This document shows, piece after piece, positions 1-11,417 of a DNA stretch of 64,000 nt. The stretch comes from a bacterium 1XD42-54 (GTDB taxonomy: Bacteria; Bacillota; Clostridia; Lachnospirales; Lachnospiraceae): NCBI GenBank assembly GCA_003612585.1, contig RAZH01000007.1:153855-217854 (forward strand). The letters are read 5' to 3'. The stretch's first letter is position 1; every line of letters begins with the position of its first letter. Made by a program: the position numbers and the translations under genes. The notes beneath the pieces were generated by a model. The model had not been told where the DNA came from. It saw only the letters and a list, made by a program, of their open reading frames with translations, and made no database searches.

Positions 1-690
1 TACTTCGTCTCGGAATTTCTCCCATTTGTCCTCGTGCTCCACATAGTACAGCGGGCACTCCTTTCCGGTTACATCGTAGTGCCGGATAATATTTTCGCGC
101 GTAAGTCCATATTCTTCCACCAGATATGCAGTCAAATGCACACACGCCTGATACGTTTCCTCTGTAAACCGTCCGGACTCATCCAAATGACAGTTTTCGA
201 TGGAAACAGACAGATGATTCATCGAATTCGACGCATACGCAATTTCCCCCGGCGGGACGCACTCAATAATCTCTCCGTCAATGCCTACCACAAAATTTGC
301 ACTCATGGATACATCCTTCAGATCTTTCAGGCTTTCGAAATAGTCATGATTCTGCTGCGCTGTAGTCCCCGGATTCGCAAGATAATGGACGACGATATTT
401 TCAATCGCATCCACTTTATCTCCTGGTCTTGAGTATTCGTTGACGGTCAGATGCTGTTCATCAATATCGGGCTTCGGCACCACATTCGGACGCTTCTGCG
501 TTTCTCCCTCCGTAATAGCCTCAAGCCTTACACCATCTCCATCCAAAAGCGCATCCACGTCTGTATCATCCTTCGGTATCAGCGAAAAGATCAGCCAGAT
601 AGCTGCACCTGTGAATACGGCTGCCAGCACCCATATCAATATATGATCCCACCTGATTTTTTTCCTTTGTCCTTTTTCCTTTTTTCTCAT
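1..690 (-). CDS. N-acetylmuramoyl-L-alanine amidase, membrane-anchored (3' end outside the window)
   Basis: The minus-strand frame opens with ATG at 690 and runs off the window's left edge, so only the N-terminal 230 residues are visible. It begins with a basic stretch and a single hydrophobic segment (about residues 17-40), which suggests a signal anchor, followed by an acidic linker. From about residue 90 there is an Amidase_2/PGRP-type domain: the segment IENIVVHYLANPG carries the first zinc-ligand histidine, and IIRHYDVTGKECP carries the second histidine and the late conserved Lys/Cys positions. Such enzymes cleave the bond between N-acetylmuramic acid and the stem peptide outside the membrane. 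A role in wall turnover, sporulation or germination is possible; nothing here decides which. Family call is firm, exact role is not. Confidence 0.85.
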   Translation of the reverse strand, partial: MRKKEKGQRKKIRWDHILIWVLAAVFTGAAIWLIFSLIPKDDTDVDALLDGDGVRLEAITEGETQKRPNVVPKPDIDEQHLTVNEYSRPGDKVDAIENIVVHYLANPGTTAQQNHDYFESLKDLKDVSMSANFVVGIDGEIIECVPPGEIAYASNSMNHLSVSIENCHLDESGRFTEETYQACVHLTAYLVEEYGLTRENIIRHYDVTGKECPLYYVEHEDKWEKFRDEV

Positions 691-894
691 AATAACCCCG
701 GTATTAAAAATTTATCCACGATTTTCAGTATACAACATTTTACCGGGCCGTGCACGCTTTTTTTCATTTCACAGAAAGTCTTTTTCTTTCATAGAAAGTC
801 TTTTTTCTTGCAAAAACATAAAAAATACATGACGTTTCCTCCTGTTTTGAAGATGGTCAGTCTGACAGGAAAATTATGGACCACAAAACAGGAT

Positions 895-946
895 AACAAA
901 AGAGCCGCTGCACGCTTTCATATAACGCCTCTCGTGCAACAGCTCT
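895..946 (-). terminator. Intrinsic terminator of guaB
   Basis: A 14-bp inverted repeat (901-914 with 933-946) sits 22 bases past the guaB stop. Read on the minus strand the arms are AGAGCTGTTGCACG and CGTGCAGCGGCTCT, paired with two G-U wobbles, and a TTTTG run follows. It belongs to the hairpin family described in the findings. Confidence 0.85.
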
Positions 947-967
947 CATCTCGCTTTCTTATACGTC

Positions 968-2473
<1,506 letters not shown>

Positions 2474-2479
2474 TTACTT

Positions 2480-2508
2480 ACTCTAACAAATTCATTTTTC
2501 AATGTCAA
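2480..2508 (-). promoter_or_regulatory. sigma-A promoter of guaB
   Basis: Minus strand: TTGACA (2508-2503), 17-bp spacer, TAGAGT (2485-2480). The predicted start of transcription lies about 50 bases before the guaB ATG. Confidence 0.75.
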
Positions 2509-2525
2509 CCATTGATTAAAAGAAT

Positions 2526-3032
2526 TTAAAAGAGATTTACCTTTCTCGGACTGATTCGCCGAATATCATTTACCACCACATCATCAAATTCTACCTGAAT
2601 GATCTCGCGGCCCTTTTCTTTGTTCAAAACCAGCGTATAGCTCTTCTGGTCCGGTCGTCCGGAAGTAAAATCCTTTATTTTTACCCCCTGTCCATTTACA
2701 TAACTGTCCAGCGCATGAGACTTTGTCGGCGCCATAAGCTCCAGCTCCTGCATATCATAGCTGGCAATCCTTTTTCTTTTCTGGCGGGAATAGATTGCGT
2801 CAATATCTAATTCGCCGTTCACATACAGATATTCGTATTCCACATCCAGCTTCGGAAGCACAAATATCCAGAATACAACGCCCAAAACAACCCCCACAGG
2901 CAAAAGAAGCGGCGTCACCATAATTCCCCCAAGCAGGCAGAGTACTACCAGCCCGATCAATGCTCCCTTTAAAATCCTGGCGCTTGCAGGCATTTCCCGC
3001 TTCACCAGTATTTCCCGATACAAATCACTCAT
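2526..3032 (-). CDS. DUF6106-like small membrane protein
   Basis: 168 residues from the ATG at 3032, chosen because GGAGGGCC lies 7 bases upstream; an upstream in-frame ATG at 3101 has no ribosome site. Two adjacent hydrophobic segments (about residues 22-42 and 46-62) form a membrane hairpin, followed by a soluble domain that starts with DVEYEYLYVNGELDID and carries a basic QKRKRIASYD stretch. That order matches my recollection of the DUF6106 family, common in Lachnospiraceae and of unknown function. It is transcribed separately from guaB and groEL, with a promoter overlapping the groEL terminator. Family call is moderate, function unknown. Confidence 0.75.
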   Translation of the reverse strand: MSDLYREILVKREMPASARILKGALIGLVVLCLLGGIMVTPLLLPVGVVLGVVFWIFVLPKLDVEYEYLYVNGELDIDAIYSRQKRKRIASYDMQELELMAPTKSHALDSYVNGQGVKIKDFTSGRPDQKSYTLVLNKEKGREIIQVEFDDVVVNDIRRISPRKVNLF

Positions 3033-3072
3033 TTTTGGCCCTCCGTATTTTTTCACAAAGTAAACTACATAA

Positions 3073-3101
3073 ATTGTAACACAAACAGGGCCGCTGCACA
3101 A
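3073..3101 (-). promoter_or_regulatory. Predicted promoter of the DUF6106-like gene
   Basis: Minus strand: TTGTGC (3101-3096), 17-bp spacer, TACAAT (3078-3073). The -35 box lies inside the 3' arm of the groEL terminator hairpin, so the two signals share bases. Confidence 0.55.
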
Positions 3102-3174
3102 CAGGCATTTCCCCTGCCGGAAATACCCTTTCGGATTTTACCGGCAAATGAAATCTGCCCATGTACAACAGCCC
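3088..3174 (-). terminator. Large hairpin after groEL, probable terminator
   Basis: A 13-bp outer stem pairs 3162-3174 with 3088-3100; every difference from perfect complementarity is a G-U wobble. The interior holds a second nested stem (TGCCGG with CCGGCA). On the minus strand a modest TGTTTGTG follows; on the plus strand TTTTT follows the other arm. Confidence 0.65.
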
Positions 3175-3229
3175 TTTTTCACAGACGAGGTCGCCCGTTT
3201 TATTTTTTATCTATTTTTACAGTCTAGTT

Positions 3230-4879
<1,650 letters not shown>

Positions 4880-4889
4880 TCAATCTGTG

Positions 4890-5174
4890 TTATTCAACGA
4901 CTGCGAGAATATCATTCTGTTTTACAATAATAAACTCTTCCTCGCCAAGCTTTACTTCATTACCAGCATACTTCGAATAAATAACTTTATCGCCAACCTT
5001 TACCTGCATCGTAACTTCTTTTCCATCTACCATTCCGCCCGGTCCCACTGCAACGACCTCTGCCTCCTGCGGCTTTTCCTGTGTCTTACTGGTGAGGATG
5101 ATTCCGGATTTCGTTGTCTCTTCTGCTTCAAACTGTTTCAACACAACTCTGTCGCCCAACGGTACTAATTTCAT
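4890..5174 (-). CDS. groES: Co-chaperonin GroES (Hsp10)
   Basis: 94 residues. It contains the N-terminal PLGDRVVLK motif, a mobile-loop region (EETTKSGIILTSKTQEKP) and the conserved VKVGDKVIYSKYAG segment. Forms the heptameric lid of GroEL. First gene of the operon; AGGAGGAATTAAAT provides the ribosome site. Upstream lie a CIRCE operator and a sigma-A promoter, so heat-shock control by the HrcA encoded at 44960-45982 is expected. Confidence 0.98.
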   Translation of the reverse strand: MKLVPLGDRVVLKQFEAEETTKSGIILTSKTQEKPQEAEVVAVGPGGMVDGKEVTMQVKVGDKVIYSKYAGNEVKLGEEEFIIVKQNDILAVVE

Positions 5175-5217
5175 ATTTAATTCCTCCTTAGATGGTATTT
5201 CTCTTCTTCTCTACTTA

Positions 5218-5244
5218 TTAGCACTCGCTAAAGTCGAGTGCTAA
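5218..5244 (-). promoter_or_regulatory. CIRCE operator (HrcA binding site) upstream of groES
   Basis: TTAGCACTC, nine bases, GAGTGCTAA: a perfect match to the consensus CIRCE inverted repeat. It lies between the promoter and the groES start. Confidence 0.97.
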
Positions 5245-5255
5245 CGAACAATCTT

Positions 5256-5284
5256 ATATTAGTTAAAATATGTAAATAATGCAA
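5256..5284 (-). promoter_or_regulatory. sigma-A promoter of groES-groEL
   Basis: Minus strand: TTGCAT (5284-5279), 17-bp spacer, TAATAT (5261-5256), placed directly upstream of CIRCE so that HrcA bound there would block transcription. Confidence 0.7.
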
Positions 5285-5405
5285 CTTCTATTACAGCTAT
5301 ATATTTTTGATTATTCATATATTATCTTCTATTCTCTTTATTTTTCTTTGTTTTTCTCACTATTTCTTTTTTTCTTATGTCTTCAGGATACGTTTTCCTA
5401 TATAA

Positions 5406-5536
5406 GAACAAAAGTGTGCTTCGCACACCTCGCGTGTCAATAAATTTCAGAGCACAACTTTTGTTCCGCGCGCGAAGCTGCGCATCCTGCCGGAGGCTTT
5501 TATCGTATAGGAGACGAAGTTTCCTATACGATAAAA
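5406..5536. repeat. Intergenic inverted-repeat element (possible dispersed repeat)
   Basis: This 411-base gap between groES and codY has no credible gene. Its right half holds three nested or adjacent palindromes: GAACAAAAGTGTGCT (5406-5420) against 5451-5466 with a one-base bulge; GTGTGC-TTC-GCACAC at 5414-5428; and a perfect 15-bp stem TTTTATCGTATAGGA (5498-5512) against 5522-5536 with a nine-base loop. The middle is GC-rich (CGCGCGCGAAGCTGCGC). Such dense palindromes resemble REP/BIME-type dispersed elements; no second copy is in this window. Confidence 0.5.
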
Positions 5537-5563
5537 AAAGATGCCTGCCCAAAGGCAGACATC
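5532..5563 (-). terminator. Intrinsic terminator of codY
   Basis: Minus strand: GATGTCTGCC, three bases, GGGCAGGCATC, then TTTTTTT. It lies 22 bases past the codY stop and its T-run overlaps the end of the palindromic element. Confidence 0.9.
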
Positions 5564-5585
5564 CGGCACTTCCATTTCACTGCTT

Positions 5586-6368
5586 CTACAGATTCCGTGC
5601 TCTCTTAATTTCATTTAATTCATCAAACACTACATCATTCAGTACTTTAATGTAGGTTCCCTTCATACCGGAAGAACGTGATTCAATTACACCGGCACTC
5701 TCAAACTTCCTCAAGGCGTTAACAATAACAGATCGCGTAATGCCTACTCTGTCAGCTATTTTGCTGGCAACAAGAATTCCCTCTGCACCATCCAGTTCAT
5801 CAAAAATATGAACGATCGCTTCCATTTCTGAAAATGAAAGTGTACTGATCGCAGATTTTACAATCTGCACTTTACGATTCTCTTCTGCATTCTCCTCGTT
5901 TACAGAACGCATCATCTCGAGTCCTACTACCGTCGTCCCATACTCACTGAGTATGATATCGTCGATCTCATACTGGGATTCAAATTTATACATAAATACG
6001 GTACCCAGACGCTCACCTGCAATATCAATCGGATTAATAATCGCCTGATACTTTCTGATATTGTCTCCCACAAAACCCAAAGTTTCCAGATTCACATTTT
6101 CTTTTGTAGAAAGAACTCCGAGAAGCCTCTCATTCAGCATCGGATCAATGAAACCGCCCACTTTGTCAACGATAAGCTCTCCAATCTCCTCCACACCATC
6201 GCACAACCCTACTCCCAGTACCTTTCCTTTCCTGCTGATCACCAGAACATTGGAATTCAATATGCTTGTCAGAACATTACAAATGTCATTAAAAACGACC
6301 TTGCTGGTATTATTGTTATGCAACAATTGATTGATCTTCCTAGTCTTATCCAATAGTTGAACACTCAT
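5586..6368 (-). CDS. codY: GTP- and branched-chain-amino-acid-sensing global repressor CodY
   Basis: 260 residues, full length. The N-terminal GAF domain begins SVQLLDKTRKINQLL; the C-terminal winged helix includes ASKIADRVGITRSVIVNALRK, the highly conserved CodY DNA-reading helix. CodY represses stationary-phase and amino-acid genes when GTP and isoleucine/valine/leucine are plentiful. It has its own promoter (6413-6441) and terminator and sits just downstream of topA. ATG at 6368 follows AAAGGAGGCCCGTA. Confidence 0.98.
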   Translation of the reverse strand: MSVQLLDKTRKINQLLHNNNTSKVVFNDICNVLTSILNSNVLVISRKGKVLGVGLCDGVEEIGELIVDKVGGFIDPMLNERLLGVLSTKENVNLETLGFVGDNIRKYQAIINPIDIAGERLGTVFMYKFESQYEIDDIILSEYGTTVVGLEMMRSVNEENAEENRKVQIVKSAISTLSFSEMEAIVHIFDELDGAEGILVASKIADRVGITRSVIVNALRKFESAGVIESRSSGMKGTYIKVLNDVVFDELNEIKRARNL

Positions 6369-6412
6369 TACGGGCCTCCTTTACACAAAATCCTCCCACT
6401 TCATTATTCCAT

Positions 6413-6441
6413 ATCATAACACAGAGTTTTCAGAAAATCAA
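6413..6441 (-). promoter_or_regulatory. sigma-A promoter of codY
   Basis: Minus strand: TTGATT (6441-6436), 17-bp spacer, TATGAT (6418-6413). Confidence 0.7.
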
Positions 6442-6478
6442 CGTATTTTCTCTATATTTTGTTACTATTTAACCTCTG

Positions 6479-8563
6479 TCACGAAACCCCTTTTTCTTCG
6501 TCTGTTTTCACACAAACATAACCGCAGGCTTTATCTGCGCAGACTATTTTATTCCCTTTTTCTACCATATAGCCGCCACACTGCGGACACTTTTTCTGTA
6601 CCGGTCGCTGCCAGGACATAAATTCACAGTCCGGATTATTCTCACAGCCGTAATAACGCCTTCCCTTTTTTGTTTTTCGAATTACCAGATCTTTGCCGCA
6701 CATCGGACAGGGAACACCGATCTTCTCCAGATAAGGTTTTGTATTACGGCAATCCGGAAATCCGGGACATGCAAGGAACTTGCCGTGCGGACCATACTTA
6801 ATGACCATATTCCGCCCACATTCTTCACAGATCACATCGGTAACTTCATCCTCGATTTTTACCTTTTCCAGCGTCTGTTCTGCCTTCTTTACTGCTTCAT
6901 CCAGGTCAGGGTAAAAATTCTCCACAACCGTTTTCCAGGAAATCGCCCCTTCTCCGATCGAATCCAGCAGCGACTCCATATTCGCGGTAAAGCTCACATC
7001 TACAATGCTCGGAAATGCCTCTTTCATAATCGAATTGACAACTTCTCCAAGCTCTGTCATATAAAGATTTTTATTTTCTTTGGCTACATAACGTCTTGCG
7101 ATAATTGTTGTAATGGTCGGAGCATACGTACTGGGCCGTCCGATTCCCTGTTCCTCAAGCGCCCGTACAAGCGATGCCTCTGTATAATGGGCCGGCGGCT
7201 GTGTAAAATGCTGTTTCGTCTCAATATCTTTCGAAACAAGCTTCATACCCGGTTCAATCTTTCCGACCAGAACATTGTCATCCTCTTTTTCCTCATCGCT
7301 GCCCGTATATACACTTCGAAATCCTTCAAAGACCACTCTGGAGGCAGCAATATGAAAACGATAACCGGCTGCTCCAATATATACGGAAGTTGTTTCATAT
7401 TTCGCCGCAGACATACGGCTCGCAGTAAAACGTTTCCAAATGAGCTGATACAGACGGAACAGATCACGGCTCAGAGAATCTTTTACGTTAAATGGCGTCC
7501 TTGTAATATCTGTTGGCCGGATTGCCTCGTGCGCATCCTGAATTTTCTTATCACTTTTGGATGACTGGCTGCTCTGTTGCACAAACGCATCCCCATACTG
7601 ATCGGCAATATAATTTTTTGCAGCCAAATCTGCTTCCTCTGAAATCCTGGTAGAGTCCGTACGCAGATAAGTAATCAGCGCCGTCGTGCCACTCCCTTTC
7701 AGTTCTACGCCTTCGTATAACTGCTGCGCCAACCGCATTGTTTTCTGTGTAGAAAAATTCAGTACATTTGCCGCTTCCTGCTGCAATGTACTTGTCGTAA
7801 ATGGAAGCGGCGCCTTTTTCGTCCGCTCACTCCTGCGTACCTCTTCTACCACATACTCCGCATTCTTTGTCTTCTGCAAAATTTCATCCAGCTCCGCCTG
7901 TGATGAAATCGTCATCTTTTTGTCTTTTCCGTAGAATTTGGCCGTCAGGCTTTTCTTTTCTCCTGGCGCTGTAAGTTTCACATCCAAGCTCCAGTATTCC
8001 TGCGGGATAAATGCATTAATCTCATCCTCCCGGTCTCCAATGATCCGAAGCGCAACAGACTGCACACGGCCGGCACTTAGTCCCCTCTTTACTTTCTGCC
8101 AGAGCAGCGGACTAATCCGATATCCCACCATACGGTCCAGAATGCGGCGTGTCTGCTGTGCATCCACCAAATCCATATCAATTGATCGCGCATGTTTGAG
8201 AGATTCCTTCACTGCGCTTTTTGTAATCTCATTAAAGGTGATACGTTTCTGCTTTTTGGGATCTAACTTTAATGCCTCTGCCAGATGCCAGGAAATCGCT
8301 TCGCCCTCCCGATCAGGGTCCGTTGCAAGATACACCTTGTCCGCTTTTTTCTCAGCCTTGCGCAGCGTTGCAAGAATATCTCCCTTCCCCCGAATTGTAA
8401 TATATTTTGGCTCGCAGCCATGCTCCATATCAATTCCCATTTTACTTTTTGGCAAATCCCTGACATGCCCATTCGATGCAAGAACCTCATAATTCGAGCC
8501 GAGAAACTTTTTGATTGTCTTTACTTTTGCAGGCGACTCTACGATCACCAGATATTTAGGCAT
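6479..8563 (-). CDS. topA: DNA topoisomerase I
   Basis: 694 residues, type IA enzyme that relaxes negative supercoils. TOPRIM domain at the start (KYLVIVESPAKVKTIKKFLG, and the acidic DPDREGEAISWH), active-site tyrosine in ALITYLRTDSTRI, and three C-terminal four-cysteine zinc fingers (beginning CEECGRNMV, CPMCGKDLV and CPQCGGYMV). Last gene of the comM-dprA-topA operon, 30 bases after dprA, an order common in Lachnospiraceae. Confidence 0.98.
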   Translation of the reverse strand: MPKYLVIVESPAKVKTIKKFLGSNYEVLASNGHVRDLPKSKMGIDMEHGCEPKYITIRGKGDILATLRKAEKKADKVYLATDPDREGEAISWHLAEALKLDPKKQKRITFNEITKSAVKESLKHARSIDMDLVDAQQTRRILDRMVGYRISPLLWQKVKRGLSAGRVQSVALRIIGDREDEINAFIPQEYWSLDVKLTAPGEKKSLTAKFYGKDKKMTISSQAELDEILQKTKNAEYVVEEVRRSERTKKAPLPFTTSTLQQEAANVLNFSTQKTMRLAQQLYEGVELKGSGTTALITYLRTDSTRISEEADLAAKNYIADQYGDAFVQQSSQSSKSDKKIQDAHEAIRPTDITRTPFNVKDSLSRDLFRLYQLIWKRFTASRMSAAKYETTSVYIGAAGYRFHIAASRVVFEGFRSVYTGSDEEKEDDNVLVGKIEPGMKLVSKDIETKQHFTQPPAHYTEASLVRALEEQGIGRPSTYAPTITTIIARRYVAKENKNLYMTELGEVVNSIMKEAFPSIVDVSFTANMESLLDSIGEGAISWKTVVENFYPDLDEAVKKAEQTLEKVKIEDEVTDVICEECGRNMVIKYGPHGKFLACPGFPDCRNTKPYLEKIGVPCPMCGKDLVIRKTKKGRRYYGCENNPDCEFMSWQRPVQKKCPQCGGYMVEKGNKIVCADKACGYVCVKTDEEKGVS

Positions 8564-8593
8564 AGCGATTACCTCCAGAAAACACTACATTCC

Positions 8594-9631
8594 TCATTCT
8601 TTTCGCGCGTAATAACCGCGCTTTGTTTCTTTGATCAGGCCTTTCAACTCCAGAGACAGCAGACATCCGCTTAATTCTGATAAAGAAAGTACCGTGCACG
8701 CTTCCAGCTCCCACAGGCTCTTTGCGCACAAGCCGAGACTACTATACACTAATTTCTCCGCAGGTGCAAGTATTAAATCATCGGATAATTTCTTTTTTAA
8801 ACATGAAATATCAGAAAAAATAGTTTCTATAAGACTTTCAACCGACAAAACAACACCCGCTCCCTGTGCTATCAGTTCATTGCATCCCTCGCTCAGTTCA
8901 TCCGTCGGACGTCCTGGAACTGCCATCACGTACTTTCCCTGTTCCGCAGCAAAATCCGCTGTAATCAAAGAACCACTCTTCCTGCGTGCTTCTATTACGA
9001 CCACAAAGTCCGCAAGTCCACTGATAATCCGATTCCTCATCGGAAAATTCTGTGGCATTGGCGGGGTACCTGGCGGATATTCTGAAATAAGCCCTCCACT
9101 TTGCTGTAGTCTTATATAAAGCTCTTTATGGCCGGCCGGATAGCATCGATCAACGCCGCAACCCAGAATACCAAAGCTCTGGCCTTTGCTTTGCAAAGCT
9201 GCCCACTGTGCTGCTCCATCAATCCCGTAAGCTGCACCACTGACCACCACGCCGCCGGCCCGACAAATCTTCTCTGCGAAAAGCTCTGCCCATTCTTTGC
9301 CGCGTTTCGTGCACATCCTTGCCCCGACAACCGCAACTGCTTTTTTATCCTCCTGCGGGATGCTGCCCTTGTAAAAAAGTCCATACGGCCTGTCCGCCAA
9401 ACCCTGAAGCCTCTTCGGATACATAGTATGTTCCCAACTGATAAATTGTATTCCCTGTTCCCGATTCCTATGCACTGTTTTCTCCGGAGGCTCTGCTTTC
9501 GCACGGCTGACCTTTTCAATCCAGACACATCCCCTTTCTTTTAAATAATCCAGTTCTTTTTCCTCTGTATGCCAGATATGCTCAGGACTCTTAAAAAAGC
9601 GCAGCAACATTTCCAGCTGCCCCCGATACAT
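8594..9631 (-). CDS. dprA: DNA-processing protein DprA (Smf)
   Basis: 345 residues from the first ATG. The Rossmann core has AVVGAR, then SGAAYGIDGAAQWAAL (usual form SGxAxGIDxxAHxxAL; here Gln replaces His), GCGVDRCYP, EYPPGTPP, MRNRIISGL and VPGRPTDELSEGCNELIAQGA. C-terminal winged helix from about residue 285. DprA loads RecA on incoming single-stranded DNA and is widespread even where natural transformation is unproven. Start is uncertain: the in-frame codons just upstream of the ATG encode YWEWLCSIPG, which looks like genuine DprA N-terminus, but no ATG, GTG or TTG precedes them before an in-frame TAA. See findings. Confidence 0.93.
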   Translation of the reverse strand: MYRGQLEMLLRFFKSPEHIWHTEEKELDYLKERGCVWIEKVSRAKAEPPEKTVHRNREQGIQFISWEHTMYPKRLQGLADRPYGLFYKGSIPQEDKKAVAVVGARMCTKRGKEWAELFAEKICRAGGVVVSGAAYGIDGAAQWAALQSKGQSFGILGCGVDRCYPAGHKELYIRLQQSGGLISEYPPGTPPMPQNFPMRNRIISGLADFVVVIEARRKSGSLITADFAAEQGKYVMAVPGRPTDELSEGCNELIAQGAGVVLSVESLIETIFSDISCLKKKLSDDLILAPAEKLVYSSLGLCAKSLWELEACTVLSLSELSGCLLSLELKGLIKETKRGYYARKE

Positions 9632-9721
9632 TCCCGGAATGCTGCATAACCACTCCCAGTACTGCTCGATCTCAACCCCACCTTTCTCTCCATTTTCGCC
9701 TTAACATCCACATCATGTATC

Positions 9722-11245
9722 TTATTGCAGCCCGTCCGCTGGCCGGTAATAAACCGCTTCTCCCAGATGGCGCAACCCGATCACCTCACAGCCTTCTAAG
9801 TCTGCAATTGTCCTCGCCACCTTAATAACCTTATGATATGAGCGCGCTGTCAGACGCTTCTGCTCGTACACATGTTTCAACTGCGCTTTTACCTCATCCT
9901 CCATCGGACAGTAATGTTCCAGCTCAGCGGCAGTCAATTCTGCGTTAAAACGAAAGCGACTCCCGTCATACCGTATCTTTTGCAGACTTTGCGCTGCCAA
10001 AACCCGCTTCCGGATTTGTGCTGTTGTCTCTTCACCGCTCTCCTGAACTAATTCTTCATACTGTACCTGCTCTGCCTCTGCATGAAGATCAATCCGATCC
10101 AGCAAAGGACGACTGATCTTATGCAGATACCTCATCACTTCATGCTCATGGCAATGACATCTGGTCCGATCCGGATAATACCCGCATTTACAGGGATTTC
10201 GGGATGCCACAAGCATAAAATCAGCTGGAAATACATACTGGCCGCTGTTTCTGGAAATCCTTATTTCGCCCTCCTCAAGCGGCTGACGCAGGATCTCCAG
10301 CGCCTCTTTTTGAAATTCCGGAAGCTCATCCAAATACAATACCCCTCTGTGTGCCAGACTGATCTCTCCCGGACGCGGCACACCCCCTCCTCCTGTCAGT
10401 GCAACAGGCGACACCGTGTGGTGCGGCATCCGAAAAGGCCGTTCACGCAAAATCCCGGTAGATGGAAGCAGACCCGCTACGCTGTGTATCTTTGATACCT
10501 CCAGAGACTCTTCGATGTCCATCAACGGCAATATCCCTGGAATCCGACTTGCAATCATTGTCTTTCCTGAGCCCGGTGTCCCGCTGATCAAAAGATTGTG
10601 CATCCCCGCTGCCGCAATCTCAGCAGCCCGCTTTACAGTATGCTGCCCTTTGATATCTGCGAAATCAGGCATGGTACGAACAGGCATTTCTGAAAACATT
10701 TCTTCTATATTAATAGAAGCTATATGCAATTTGCGACACGAGATAAAGTGTTCTACTACTTCTTTTAAATGGCCGGCGCCAAAGACCTGTATTCCCTGAA
10801 TCACCGCTCCCTCTCTGACATTTGCTTCCGGAATAATACAGCTCTCGCAGCCCGCCCGCCGCGCCTCCAGTACCATCCCCAGCACTCCGCATATACCTCG
10901 AATACTCCCATCCAGTCCCAGTTCACCTGCCAGAAAAATACGTTCGAGCATATCCCCTGGAAAAAAACCGTACGAAGCCATAACCGCAACTGCGATCGGC
11001 AGGTCAAACCCCGGCCCTGACTTTCGAATATCCGCCGGAGCCAGATTTACCGTCACTTTTTTCGGTGCAAGAGAATAGCCCGAATTTTTGATCGCTGTCC
11101 GCACACGGTCCTGCGCCTCCCGCACCTGTGCATTTAAGAAGCCTACCATCGAAAACTGTGGAAGACCATTTGCTACATCTACCTCAACCGAAACAATTCT
11201 GCTTTCAATCCCACAAATCGCTGCTGATCTCACTTTGCTGAACAA
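9722..11245 (-). CDS. comM: YifB/ComM-family Mg-chelatase-like AAA+ ATPase
   Basis: 507 residues, the standard length. N-terminal Lon-protease-like ChlI domain (AAICGIESRIVSVEVDVANGLP), Walker A in SGTPGSGKTMIASRIPG, Walker B in LYLDELPEF, a Cys/His cluster (CKCGYYPDRTRCHCHEH) and the C-terminal Mg_chelatase_C region with RSYHKVIKVARTIADL. In transformable bacteria ComM is a branch-migration helicase used in DNA uptake recombination. First gene of the comM-dprA-topA operon. Confidence 0.95.
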   Translation of the reverse strand: MFSKVRSAAICGIESRIVSVEVDVANGLPQFSMVGFLNAQVREAQDRVRTAIKNSGYSLAPKKVTVNLAPADIRKSGPGFDLPIAVAVMASYGFFPGDMLERIFLAGELGLDGSIRGICGVLGMVLEARRAGCESCIIPEANVREGAVIQGIQVFGAGHLKEVVEHFISCRKLHIASINIEEMFSEMPVRTMPDFADIKGQHTVKRAAEIAAAGMHNLLISGTPGSGKTMIASRIPGILPLMDIEESLEVSKIHSVAGLLPSTGILRERPFRMPHHTVSPVALTGGGGVPRPGEISLAHRGVLYLDELPEFQKEALEILRQPLEEGEIRISRNSGQYVFPADFMLVASRNPCKCGYYPDRTRCHCHEHEVMRYLHKISRPLLDRIDLHAEAEQVQYEELVQESGEETTAQIRKRVLAAQSLQKIRYDGSRFRFNAELTAAELEHYCPMEDEVKAQLKHVYEQKRLTARSYHKVIKVARTIADLEGCEVIGLRHLGEAVYYRPADGLQ

Positions 11246-11275
11246 AAAACCGCTCCTTTTAATTATATATATTAT

Positions 11276-11312
11276 GTGATATTATATTATCACGTCCCCT
11301 GCCAATATGCAA
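11276..11312 (-). promoter_or_regulatory. Promoter of comM-dprA-topA with overlapping palindrome
   Basis: Minus strand: TTGCAT (11312-11307), 17-bp spacer, TAATAT (11289-11284). An 18-bp palindrome, GTGATA-six bases-TATCAC (11276-11293), covers the -10 box and would be well placed for a repressor. Confidence 0.6.
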
Positions 11313-11417
11313 CATTTAATTCCTATTTTTTTCAAAGAATATGTTTCAAACAATTGTTCACACTGATAACAGAGGTTGTTTTACTCAAAATTTTGTTACG
11401 AACTGAAAGGAGCCCCT

